Translations under genes and position numbers: made by a program
Source of the DNA: Haloarcula nitratireducens
Lineage (GTDB): Archaea > Halobacteriota > Halobacteria > Halobacteriales > Haloarculaceae
Direction: 5' to 3'
Assembly (NCBI RefSeq): GCF_019599505.1
Contig: NZ_RKLT01000002.1
Coordinates: 248,001-312,000 of the forward strand
Length of the DNA: 64,000 nt
Part shown: one piece after another, positions 18,147 to 25,985 of the stretch
Position numbering within the stretch: position 1 is the first letter of the stretch
Layout of the letters: each line of letters opens with the position of its first letter
Notes under the pieces: model-generated
What the model saw: only the letters and a program-made list of their open reading frames with translations
Told to the model about the DNA's origin: nothing
The model's database searches: none

Positions 18147-19376
18147 TCACTCTCGTTTCCCTACCACGTCTCGGTCGGTCGGCCCCTGGCCGTCGTATCT
18201 GTCGACGAACTCGTCCAGCCGCGCCGCGTCGTCGGCCCCCGGCAGCGTCCGGGTCGCCGTCTCGCAGGCGGCGTCGACGCCGAGGCGCTCACAGACGCGG
18301 TCGGCGGTCGCTTCGGCCATCTGTCGGTAGGTCGTCAGCTTGCCGCCGACGATGCTGAGGAAGTTCTCGACGCCGTCCTCGGCGTGGTCCAGTCGGAAGA
18401 ACCCCCGCGAGATACCGCGCCGGTCGCCGTCGCCCTCGTCCGGTGCGTACAGCGGCCGAACGCCCCACCACTTCCGGACGACCGGCGAATCGGCGACGGG
18501 GGGTAACATCGCCGCGCACTCCTCGATGGAGCTCTCGACCTCCCAGTCGGCTCTCTCGTAGTCGTCGGGGTCCGAGACGGGGACGCTCGTCGTCCCCAGC
18601 ACCGCTTCGGAGTCGTGCGGGACCACGATGTCGCCGTCGGCGGGGTCGCGACAGCGGTTCAGCACCGGGTCGACCCCGTCGTACTCGACGGAGACCATCA
18701 CGCCGCGGGTGGGGGCCATATCGACGGTCACGCCCGCCATCGACGCCACGTCGCCGGCCCACGCGCCGGCCGCGTTGACGACGTAGTCGACCTCGACGGT
18801 GTCGTCGACCGCGCCGCCGAGCCGCGCCTCCGTCACCCACCCCTCGACCGTGCTCAGCGCTTCCAGGGGCGCGTGCGGGTGAACCGTCCCGCCGTGTGCC
18901 TCGACGTCGGCCGCGTTCGCCGCGACGAGTCGCGAGGGGTAGACGACGCCGTCGGGGACCGACATCGCGCGCTCTACGTCCGCCGAGAGGTCCGGGACGC
19001 GCTCTCTCGCCTCCTCGGCGTCCAGTAGCTCGGTCTCGATGCCGACGGTCCCGCAGGCGGTGCGCTTCTCCTCGAAGTACTCCGGGTCGTCGCCCGCGAG
19101 CTGGACGAACAGCCCGCCGGTGTCGCGGACGCACTCGCCGGCGATCGACCGGAGGATGCGGTTCTCCTCGATGCACTCCTCGGCGCCGACGCGGTCGCTC
19201 TCGGCGTAGCGCGCCCCGCTGTGTAAGAGGCCGTGCGAGCGGCCCGTGGTACCGCTGGAGAGGCCGCCCCGCTCAGCGAGAGTCACGTCGACGCCGCGGA
19301 GCGCGAGGTCGCGCGCGACGCCGGTACCTGTCGCCCCGCCGCCGACGACCAGAACGGACGGTGAACGTGTCATCAC
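18147..19376 (-). CDS. FAD-dependent glycerol-3-phosphate dehydrogenase-like protein
   Basis: A 409-residue flavoprotein. The N-terminal VVGGGATGTGVARDLALRG is the FAD-binding loop, SSGTTGRSHGLLHSGARYA is the conserved DAO/GlpA block, and ENFLSIVGGKLTTYRQMAE is the GlpA/GlpD C-terminal signature. It lacks the roughly 130-residue C-terminal [2Fe-2S]-binding region of full-length GlpA and no glpB, glpC or glpK is next to it. It may oxidise glycerol-3-phosphate or another hydroxy acid. It starts 34 bp after the alcohol dehydrogenase gene on the same strand, so they are probably co-transcribed. Confidence 0.85.
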   Translation of the reverse strand: MMTRSPSVLVVGGGATGTGVARDLALRGVDVTLAERGGLSSGTTGRSHGLLHSGARYAESDRVGAEECIEENRILRSIAGECVRDTGGLFVQLAGDDPEYFEEKRTACGTVGIETELLDAEEARERVPDLSADVERAMSVPDGVVYPSRLVAANAADVEAHGGTVHPHAPLEALSTVEGWVTEARLGGAVDDTVEVDYVVNAAGAWAGDVASMAGVTVDMAPTRGVMVSVEYDGVDPVLNRCRDPADGDIVVPHDSEAVLGTTSVPVSDPDDYERADWEVESSIEECAAMLPPVADSPVVRKWWGVRPLYAPDEGDGDRRGISRGFFRLDHAEDGVENFLSIVGGKLTTYRQMAEATADRVCERLGVDAACETATRTLPGADDAARLDEFVDRYDGQGPTDRDVVGKRE

Positions 19377-19410
19377 CGTACGTTGGACTGAAGCGGCATG
19401 TGTCTGGCGC

Positions 19411-20457
19411 TCAGTGGTCCACCTTCACGAGCACCTTGATCGCCTCGCGTTCGTCCATCGCCCGGTAGCCTTCCGGGACGCCGTCTAAGTCGACCGTCTT
19501 CGTGAAGACCGGCGAGGGGTCAAGCGTTCCCTGTAACACGTCGGCGAGCAACTCCTCGGCGTACGCGCGAACCGGCGCGACGCCGCCTCGGAGCGTGACG
19601 TTCTCTTGGAAGAGCGAGAACACGTCGAGACCCCCCTCGTCCACGCCGTGGGGGACGCCGACGTAGCCGACGGTACCGCCGGGTCGGCAGAGGTCGATGG
19701 CGGCGTCCATCGCCGACGCCGCACCGACGCACTCCATGACGTGCGTCGGGCCGCCGTAGGTCAGCTCTCTCGCCCGTTCGACCGCTTCTTCGCCGCGAGC
19801 GGCCACCGTCTCCGTCGCGCCGAAGGACTCCGCGAGTTCGAGGCGGTCCTCGTGGTGGCCCATCGCGACGATCCGCTCGGCTCCGAGGCGGCGCGCCGCG
19901 AGGACGCCACAGAGGCCGACCGCCCCGTCGCCGACGACCACGCACGTGTCGCCCTCGCCGACGCCCGCGCTCACGGCCGCGTGGTGGCCCGTCCCCATCA
20001 CGTCGGTCAGCGGGAGCACCGCTTCGAGCGTCGCCTCGTCGTCGGCGTACCGGTCGGGCACCCGGACGAGCGTCCCGTCGGCCTCCGTCGCCCGGACGAA
20101 CTCCCCCTGTGCGCCGCCGTTGTCGCCGTCCCACGAGTCGCCGTTCGCACAGGAGGTGTGCAGCCCCTTCCGGCAGAACTCACAGCGGCCGCAGCTGATC
20201 TTGAACGGCGCGAACACCCGGTCGCCGGGGTCGACCGAGCGGACGTCCTCGCCCACTTCCTCGACGATGCCCATCGGTTCGTGACCGACGGCCGATCCCT
20301 CCTCCCGGTCGCTCTCGCCGCGATAGAACCAGAGGTCCGACCCGCAGACCGCCGTGTGCGTCACGCGGACGACGGCGTCGGTCGGCGACTCGATCTCGGG
20401 CTTCGAAACGTCTTCGACGGCGATTTCACCTGGGCCGCGGTAGATAGCTGCGCGCAT
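19411..20457 (-). CDS. Zinc-dependent alcohol dehydrogenase family protein
   Basis: A 348-residue MDR-family enzyme. The catalytic zinc site is seen in AVCGSDLWFYRG and GHEPMGIVEEVG. The structural zinc loop is CGRCEFCRKGLHTSC. The nucleotide loop is VVGDGAVGLCGVLAARRLGA. The start is ATG 20457 (MRAAIYRG), the normal family start; the frame continues upstream but that part is not conserved in character. It is the first gene of a likely two-gene operon with the FAD dehydrogenase. The alcohol substrate is not determinable. Confidence 0.9.
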   Translation of the reverse strand: MRAAIYRGPGEIAVEDVSKPEIESPTDAVVRVTHTAVCGSDLWFYRGESDREEGSAVGHEPMGIVEEVGEDVRSVDPGDRVFAPFKISCGRCEFCRKGLHTSCANGDSWDGDNGGAQGEFVRATEADGTLVRVPDRYADDEATLEAVLPLTDVMGTGHHAAVSAGVGEGDTCVVVGDGAVGLCGVLAARRLGAERIVAMGHHEDRLELAESFGATETVAARGEEAVERARELTYGGPTHVMECVGAASAMDAAIDLCRPGGTVGYVGVPHGVDEGGLDVFSLFQENVTLRGGVAPVRAYAEELLADVLQGTLDPSPVFTKTVDLDGVPEGYRAMDEREAIKVLVKVDH

Positions 20458-20529
20458 ACGCCGCCTTCGCCCCGTCGGTGGAAAACCGTTCGCCCACACT
20501 GGTAAGCCGCTTCGGGCGAATGCACTCCT

Positions 20530-20913
20530 ATGGACGCTACCACGACCGTCCGCGACTACTACGACTCGCTCCGACACGGCGCGCCGCTGGACACCTTCTT
20601 CGCCGACGACCGCCCCGAGGACGACGCCATCTCGAAGGTCGGCATCTCGGAACGCCTCGTGGGGTCCGACGCCGTTCAGGCCGGCCTCCGCGACCAGACG
20701 CTCTCGACGAGCGACTGGGTCGTCGATAGTCACGCGCTCAGGGTCACCGAGCGCGGCGACGTGGCGTGGTTCAGCGACGACGTGGCCCTCGCGTGGACGG
20801 ACGAAGACGGCGAGCGCCACGAGTTCGACACCCGCTGGAGCGGCACGCTCGAACGCCGCGACGGCGACTGGCGGTTCGTCGGGATGCACGTGAGCGCCCC
20901 CAGCAAACTGTGA
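20530..20913 (+). CDS. NTF2-like (SnoaL/DUF4440 type) protein
   Basis: A 127-residue alpha+beta barrel protein with the pattern of stand-alone NTF2-like domains: an N-terminal helix TTVRDYYDSLRHG, a middle ISERLVGSDAVQAGLRDQTL and paired C-terminal strands ending RDGDWRFVGMHVS. Such proteins act as small enzymes or stress proteins with varied ligands, so no function is assigned. It is divergent from the alcohol dehydrogenase gene with a 72-bp gap. Confidence 0.8.
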   Translation: MDATTTVRDYYDSLRHGAPLDTFFADDRPEDDAISKVGISERLVGSDAVQAGLRDQTLSTSDWVVDSHALRVTERGDVAWFSDDVALAWTDEDGERHEFDTRWSGTLERRDGDWRFVGMHVSAPSKL

Positions 20914-20998
20914 GCGGAGCGCGGCGCGGTTCCGCGTAGGCGGGTTGCAAAATACGCTCCCCGTGCGTCGCTCGTCGACGTTCACGTTGGTTGGAAAA

Positions 20999-21142
20999 TG
21001 CCCGGGGAGGGCTCCGAACCCTCGATCTCCGCATAACCCAGGTCCGGGGCGTGACGAGCACCCCACGGGTCATGTCGGCAGGTGCCGCATGAGTCGTGAA
21101 ACCCTATGAGTGCGGCGCTATGTCCAGCTAAGCCACCCGGGC
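20999..21142 (-). tRNA. tRNA-Met (CAT), elongator type, with a 70-nt intron
   Basis: The acceptor arms are GCCCGGG and CCCGGGC with discriminator A. The anticodon stem is CCGCA/TGCGG and the loop after splicing is CTCATAA, giving anticodon CAT. The T arm is GAGGG-TTCGGAG-CCCTC. Exon 1 is 21142 down to 21105 and exon 2 is 21034 down to 20999 (74 nt mature). An acceptor starting GCCCGGG and loop CTCATAA fit the elongator rather than the initiator, and this tRNA is known to carry an intron in haloarchaea. Confidence 0.93.
21035..21104 (-). other. tRNA-Met intron with bulge-helix-bulge splice motif
   Basis: The 70-nt intron lies after position 37. The junctions fit a canonical BHB: bulge UA|G, central helix CUCA/UGGG, bulge UU|A, outer helix CCGCA/UGCGG and inner helix GGUU/GACC. 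This is the substrate of the archaeal tRNA splicing endonuclease EndA. The rest of the intron can fold into one hairpin around CGGCA-cc-TGCCG and another around GGGGTG. Confidence 0.9.
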
Positions 21143-21175
21143 TCGGGTGCACCCGATGCTTGGCCGGTACTCGCC

Positions 21176-21184
21176 TTGAAGGTT
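21176..21184 (-). promoter_or_regulatory. Probable tRNA-Met promoter element
   Basis: On the minus strand AACCTTCAA lies 34-42 nt before the tRNA 5' end. The same nonamer stands before the tRNA-Val gene (35799-35807), at a similar distance, so I read it as the BRE/TATA region of tRNA genes. Confidence 0.5.
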
Positions 21185-21270
21185 CTCATCTTCCCGCAGA
21201 CTGTGGACCACTCGCACGGTGGGTCGTCTGACCCCCCGGATTTAAGCCATCACGCGGAAATGCACGGAGC

Positions 21271-22284
21271 ATGAAGGTACCACCCCTCGTCCGGCAGGAA
21301 CTCGGGGACGAGGAGATCAGGGCCAGCGTCAACCTCGGTGACGAGGACGTCGTCTGTTTCACGGCCACCCGGACGCTCGTCTATCGCGGGGAGGGACTGC
21401 TCAGCGACGAGAAAGTCGTCGCCTACCCCCACGACTTCGAGCGACTGACCGTCTCCGAGGGTCGCCGGAAGACCAAGCTCACCCTCTACTACGCCGACGA
21501 GAAGCGCGACCTCGGCGTCCCGGTCGACCGCGGCGAGACGGTCCTCGAACGCCTCCTCGAAGGCAAGCTCCACGTCGCCGGCGTCACCGCCGACGACGAG
21601 GGCGTCAACGGCGTCTTCCGCTTCAGCGAACTCACGCTCGTCGTCACGGACGCCCAGCTGCTGAAACACATCGGCGGCGTCACGTGGGACGCCGACTTCG
21701 AATCGTACTCCTTCGCCGACGTCACCGGACTGGACTTCGAGGAGGGCAGCGTCGCCACGGCGATCGTCTTCGCCGTCGACGGGCGTCCCGAACGCATCAA
21801 AGCGCCGGCCGAACAGGCCCCGGCCGTACAGAAGACGCTCCAGCGGGCGCTGTTCGCCTATCACGACGTGGCGTCGCTGGACGAACTCAACGCGAAGGTG
21901 GGGTCGGAGCCGGACGACGAAGCAGACGCCGAGGACGGCCTCGACCTCGACTCCGGCATCGACCCCCTCGTCGGCGGCGAGGACGACGAGGACGAGTCCC
22001 CTGCCGCCGACCAGCTGTCCGAACGGGCCGCGAAAACGCCTGCGAACGGCGGGCAGCGAACGGAGACGACGGCCGATGCAGACGCCGCCCAACGGTCGTC
22101 GTCTCAGTCGCGATCGTCCACCCAGCGGACGCCGCCGGCCACGGCGGATACCAGCGACGACCTCGCGTCCCTCGAATCGCAGGTCGCCGAACTCACCGCC
22201 GCCGTCGAACGACAGAACGAGCGCATCGAGCGGCAGGAACAGGTCATCGAGAAGCTCATCGAGGAACTCAGACAGGGCCGCTGA
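21271..22284 (+). CDS. Conserved haloarchaeal protein with coiled-coil C-terminus
   Basis: A 337-residue soluble acidic protein. Residues 1-90 and 100-200 are strand-rich and look like two related PH-like halves (DVVCFTATRTLVYRGEGLLS and LTLVVTDAQLLKHIGGVTWD). Residues 215-290 form an acidic, Gln/Ser-rich linker. Residues 290-337 form a coiled coil (LESQVAELTAAVERQNERIE). I recognise it only as an uncharacterised haloarchaeal family. The start is the ATG at 21271, about 90 nt after the tRNA promoter region. Confidence 0.75.
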   Translation: MKVPPLVRQELGDEEIRASVNLGDEDVVCFTATRTLVYRGEGLLSDEKVVAYPHDFERLTVSEGRRKTKLTLYYADEKRDLGVPVDRGETVLERLLEGKLHVAGVTADDEGVNGVFRFSELTLVVTDAQLLKHIGGVTWDADFESYSFADVTGLDFEEGSVATAIVFAVDGRPERIKAPAEQAPAVQKTLQRALFAYHDVASLDELNAKVGSEPDDEADAEDGLDLDSGIDPLVGGEDDEDESPAADQLSERAAKTPANGGQRTETTADADAAQRSSSQSRSSTQRTPPATADTSDDLASLESQVAELTAAVERQNERIERQEQVIEKLIEELRQGR

Positions 22285-22350
22285 AGCCGGCGTTTTCGAG
22301 CTGCTCGACCCTTGGATTCTCCAAGATTTTGCACCCTTCTCAGCCCCTCG

Positions 22351-22719
22351 CTACTCTCTCCCCAACACTTTCCGAATACACGTCGACCCGAACGGTCCCA
22401 GCTCGCCGCCGTCGAACTGGACGAAGTGGCCCGTCGAGATGCTCGCGCCGCAGCGCTCACAGGAGAAGTCGCCCTCGCGGACGACCACGTCGGCCTCGAA
22501 ACTGACGTACGTGCCCCGGGAGCGCGGACGGACGAGGCCGTCCTCGCGGTCGATGACCCCGCGCATCGCCGCGGTGTCGAGGATCTCGCGCTGGACGCCG
22601 GGGTTAGTCGTCACCGTCTCGATGCGGTCCATGGCGTCGGCCACCGACAGCTCCTCGTGTTCGAGGTGGGCGAGCAGTTCGACCCCCAGTTCGACGGGGT
22701 CGCGGTCGGCGTCGTCCAC
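22351..22719 (-). CDS. DUF5830-like protein with a possible zinc-binding Cys set
   Basis: A 122-residue protein. The N-terminal 60 residues look like a winged-helix region (ELLAHLEHEELSVADAMDRI, EILDTAAMRGVIDREDGLVR). The C-terminus holds CERC and a later C in GPFGSTC, a candidate treble-clef-like zinc site. I believe this is the family called DUF5830 in haloarchaea; no function is known to me. It is divergent from the VTT gene with a 74-bp gap. Confidence 0.7.
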   Translation of the reverse strand: MDDADRDPVELGVELLAHLEHEELSVADAMDRIETVTTNPGVQREILDTAAMRGVIDREDGLVRPRSRGTYVSFEADVVVREGDFSCERCGASISTGHFVQFDGGELGPFGSTCIRKVLGRE

Positions 22720-22793
22720 GGCGGTGTCTCGTCCGCCACCGGATTAACGCTTACCACAAGATGTTTGCCGGTCGGAGACACTCTCATCGGTAG

Positions 22794-23456
22794 ATGGACA
22801 GCCTCATCAAGCGACAGGTGCTCGGGTCGGCGGCGCTGCTCGCCGTCCTCGCGGTGGTCGCGGCGATCCTCTCTCCGGCCCGCCTCATCCACGAGGCGAT
22901 GCACCTCTCGGAACACCCCGTCTACATGGCGGGTCTCATCGTCGCCCTCTATCTCGTCCGCCCGCTGTTCGCGTGGCCGACGATGCCGCTGTCGGCGTTC
23001 GTCGGGTTCGTCCTCGGCATCGGTTACGGCATCCCCGTGGCGCTGATGGGCGCGCTGGTCACCTGCCTCATCCCGTATCGGTTCGCCCAGCGGGCGGGGG
23101 ATCAAGGTGGGATGTTCGGACGGCTCGGCGAGTCGGGTCGGCGCATCATCGAGGTGACCGGCGAGACCAGGGGTGTGCTGGCCGCCCGGCTCTCGCCGGT
23201 GCCCGCCGACCCGGTCTCCTACGGCGCCGGCTTCGCCGACGTCTCGACGCGGGCGTTCGTCGTCGGCACGTTCGTCGGTGAGATCCCGTGGGTCGTCGCG
23301 GAAGTCGCCGCCGGGGCGTCGATGCGGTCGCTGACGCTGACCGGCGTCTCGGTCGAGGCGCTCCCGCACCTGCTCGTGCTGCTCGGCGCGCTCTCGGTGC
23401 TGGTGTTGGCCGGGCCGACCTACCGCCACTTCAGCGGTCGTCCCGACTCGTCGTGA
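22794..23456 (+). CDS. TVP38/TMEM64 (VTT-domain) membrane protein
   Basis: A 220-residue membrane protein with about five to six hydrophobic segments. The VTT/SNARE-associated core is visible as PLSAFVGFVLGIGYGIPVAL, followed by a loop and LSPVPADPVSYGAGFADVST, the conserved re-entrant motif of the DedA/TVP38 superfamily, whose characterised members move lipids. The substrate is unknown here. Its 3' end overlaps the convergent sensor kinase gene by 26 bp. Confidence 0.85.
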   Translation: MDSLIKRQVLGSAALLAVLAVVAAILSPARLIHEAMHLSEHPVYMAGLIVALYLVRPLFAWPTMPLSAFVGFVLGIGYGIPVALMGALVTCLIPYRFAQRAGDQGGMFGRLGESGRRIIEVTGETRGVLAARLSPVPADPVSYGAGFADVSTRAFVVGTFVGEIPWVVAEVAAGASMRSLTLTGVSVEALPHLLVLLGALSVLVLAGPTYRHFSGRPDSS

Positions 23457-25716
23457 ACTCGAAGCGCGCGCCGCCCGCGTCGCTCTCCGCGGCGCTGACC
23501 GACCAGCCGTGGGCGTCGGCGATGTCCTCGACGATGGCGAGGCCGAATCCCGTGCCGTCGCTGCTGGTGGTGTAGCCGCGTTCGAAGACGTTCGACCGTC
23601 CTCCCGGCGAGATGCCGACGCCGTCGTCCTCGACGTAGAACCCCGTCCGGCCGTCGTCGGCGCGGTTCCGGTCGATAGCTCCGACGGCCACGGTCAGCGG
23701 CGTCGTTCGGTCGCCGTTCGGTGTACGGTGTTCGACGCTGTCATCGGAACGCGGCGCGTTCCGATTGCTCGTGGAACCGTGTTCCGCGCTGTCGTCGGAC
23801 CGCGTCCGACTATTCGTGGAGCCGTGCTCCACGCTGTTCCGAAACAGGTTCTCGAACAGTTCGCGGAGCCTGGCGGGGTCGGCCTCGACGGTCCCGTCCG
23901 GACCGACCGACAGCGATGCCTCGCCGGTGTCGACGCCCGCCCACGCTCGCTCGGCGGTGGTCGCGAGGTCTACCTCGGCAATCTCGCCGACGGTCTCGCC
24001 CTGTCTGGCGAGGGTCAACAGGTCCTCGATGAGTCGTTCCATCCGCTCGGCGGCGGCGGCCGCGTCGCCGAGGTGAGCGGCGTCGCCGGTCTCTTCGGCC
24101 AGCGAAAGGCGTCCCTGCACGACGTTGAGCGGGTTCCGCAGGTCGTGGCTGACGACGGAGGCGAACTCCGAGAGGCGGCGCTCGCGCTCTTTGCGCTCGG
24201 CGATGTCTCGGATGACGCCGGCCGTGCCGGCGAACGCCCCGTCAGGACTTGGCAGTATCGCCATGTTGTTCTCGGTCGGGACGCGCTCGCCGCTCCGAGT
24301 CACGACGTCCATCTCGAGGGTCGTGGTCTCGACGTCCGGGTCAGTGACGAGCTTTCGGACCAGTTCGTCGCCGGTTTCGAGGTCCTCCTCGGTCATTATC
24401 GTCCCGATGTGTTCGCCGACGAGTTCCGCGGGAGCGTACCCGGTCATCGGCTCGAAGGCCTCGTTGACGTAGGTGAACACGCCGTCGTCGTCGAGCGTGT
24501 ACACCGGGTCGCCGACGGCTTCGACGATCGTCTCGTAGCGTTCGAGCTTTCGCTCGCGCGCCTTTCGCTCGGTGACGTCGCGGGCGATCCCCGCGATGCC
24601 GAGGTCGTCGCCCTCGGCGTCCTCGATGAGCGTGCCGCGGAACTCGTGGCGGATCTCCTCGCCGTCTTTCGTCAACAGTGGCGCTTCGAACGTCGCGTAT
24701 CCGGTTTCGATCGTCTGGATAGTGGCCTCGACGACGCGGTCGTGGACCGCTTCGGGGAACAGTTCGAGGGCCTTCATCGACGACAGTTCCTCGTCGCTGT
24801 AGCCGGTCACCTCGGTCGCGGTGTCGTTCCAGCGTATCAGTTCACCCTCGCTCCCGACGAGATAGAACACGTCGTCGATGGCGTCGACGAGGTTCTCGGT
24901 GAACTCCCGCTCCCGTTCGAGCTCCCGCTCACGCACTTTCCGGGCCGTGATGTCCGTGATGAATCCCTCTATCAGTTCGACGCCGTCCTCGTCGGTTCCG
25001 ACGACTCGTCCCCGCTCCCACATCCAGCGACGCTCGCCGTCGCTCGTCTCGACGGCGTACGTCACCTCGAACGGTTCGCCGGCCGAGAGACAGGTCTGCA
25101 CCCGCTCCCAGAGGGGGTCTCTCTCTCCCGGGACGATGAGCGAGTTCCACGCCACTTCGCCGGATTCGAGCGTCTCGCTGTCGTAGCCGACCAGTTCGTC
25201 GGCACCGTCGCTGACGAACTCCATCGGCCACTCGGGTTCGTTCCGACACCGATAGACGAGCCCCGGCAGATTCGAGATGAGCGTCGCCAGCTGTCGTTCG
25301 GACTCTTCGAGGGCGGATTTCGCTCGGTTCTCGCTCACGGCGCGGTCGATGCGGTTGGCGAGCACCGCGTACTGCTCGGTGCCGACGTCCTTCTGGAGGT
25401 ACTCGGTCACGCCGGCCGAGATGGCGTCGCTCGCGATCTCCTCGTTGCCCTTCCCGGTGAAGAGGACGAAGGGGAGTTCGGGATACGCCGACCGGACGGC
25501 TTTCAGGAACTCCAGTCCGTCCATCCCCGGCATGTCGTGGTCGCTGACCACGCAGTCGACCGGTTCCGAGCGCAGCACGTCGAGTCCCTCGCTCGCGGAC
25601 GCCGCCGTCACGACGCCGATGTCGTCGGCGGCCTGCTCTAACTGCATCGCGGCGACCGCTGCGAACTCCGGGTCGTCGTCGACGTGGAGAACGCAAATGT
25701 CGCCGTCGTTACCCAT
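23431..25716 (-). CDS. Sensor histidine kinase with N-terminal receiver and three PAS domains
   Basis: A 761-residue cytosolic kinase. Order: receiver domain (1-125, phospho-acceptor D59 in VVSDHDMPGMDG), three PAS domains (about 145-265, 270-390, 395-515), HisKA (H-box VSHDLRNPLNVV) and HATPase (N-box FENLFRNSVEH, G1 VEDDGVGI, G2 GTGFGLAIV). There is no membrane segment. Between the N and G1 boxes an insert repeats the EHGST motif (see 23728-23835). A receiver at the N-terminus of a kinase is a common haloarchaeal layout. Partner regulators are not adjacent. Confidence 0.93.
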   Translation of the reverse strand: MGNDGDICVLHVDDDPEFAAVAAMQLEQAADDIGVVTAASASEGLDVLRSEPVDCVVSDHDMPGMDGLEFLKAVRSAYPELPFVLFTGKGNEEIASDAISAGVTEYLQKDVGTEQYAVLANRIDRAVSENRAKSALEESERQLATLISNLPGLVYRCRNEPEWPMEFVSDGADELVGYDSETLESGEVAWNSLIVPGERDPLWERVQTCLSAGEPFEVTYAVETSDGERRWMWERGRVVGTDEDGVELIEGFITDITARKVRERELEREREFTENLVDAIDDVFYLVGSEGELIRWNDTATEVTGYSDEELSSMKALELFPEAVHDRVVEATIQTIETGYATFEAPLLTKDGEEIRHEFRGTLIEDAEGDDLGIAGIARDVTERKARERKLERYETIVEAVGDPVYTLDDDGVFTYVNEAFEPMTGYAPAELVGEHIGTIMTEEDLETGDELVRKLVTDPDVETTTLEMDVVTRSGERVPTENNMAILPSPDGAFAGTAGVIRDIAERKERERRLSEFASVVSHDLRNPLNVVQGRLSLAEETGDAAHLGDAAAAAERMERLIEDLLTLARQGETVGEIAEVDLATTAERAWAGVDTGEASLSVGPDGTVEADPARLRELFENLFRNSVEHGSTNSRTRSDDSAEHGSTSNRNAPRSDDSVEHRTPNGDRTTPLTVAVGAIDRNRADDGRTGFYVEDDGVGISPGGRSNVFERGYTTSSDGTGFGLAIVEDIADAHGWSVSAAESDAGGARFEFTTSRDDR
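23728..23835 (-). repeat. In-frame repeat within the kinase ATP-binding domain
   Basis: Three degenerate in-frame units beginning SVEH, SAEH and SVEH (15 and 17 codons plus a partial third) follow the N-box. Units share EHGST and end in RSDD. They expand the ATP-lid side of the domain without breaking the frame. Confidence 0.75.
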
Positions 25717-25776
25717 TGCCCGTTACCTACGCGTCCATCACAATAAATCTGATAGCAGTGCTCGGTGGCACGGCAC

Positions 25777-25899
25777 TCAGTAGAACGTGTCGGCGCAGTC
25801 GTAGACGACGCCGTGCTCCGGGCAGACGTACTTACAGTGGCGGTGGTACATCGCCCGGTCGCACAGCGGACAGGGGCGGCCGCCGGACTCCTCGCTCAT
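25777..25899 (-). CDS. 40-residue zinc-finger micro-protein
   Basis: A short frame reading MSEESGGRPCPLCDRAMYHR and on to a stop at 25777. It holds CPLC, then HCKYVCPEHG and a final YDC, giving enough Cys/His for one or two zinc knuckles. I recall this exact style of protein as a conserved haloarchaeal family (the name HVO_2523-type zinc finger may apply). Such small zinc-finger proteins are regulators or adaptors in Haloferax. It lies alone between the kinase and the sulfite-oxidase-like gene, divergent from the latter. Confidence 0.75.
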   Translation of the reverse strand: MSEESGGRPCPLCDRAMYHRHCKYVCPEHGVVYDCADTFY

Positions 25900-25985
25900 G
25901 TGCCGGCACAGGCACGCCGTCGGCTTCGGTCTTTGGGGACGAAATTGGAACAACGCCTTTGGGTCGGTAGTCCTTCCCTCCGGCT

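Noticed and set aside
23509..25641. Plus-strand frame of about 710 codons opposite the sensor kinase
   Set aside because: Antisense to the kinase; no domains visible.
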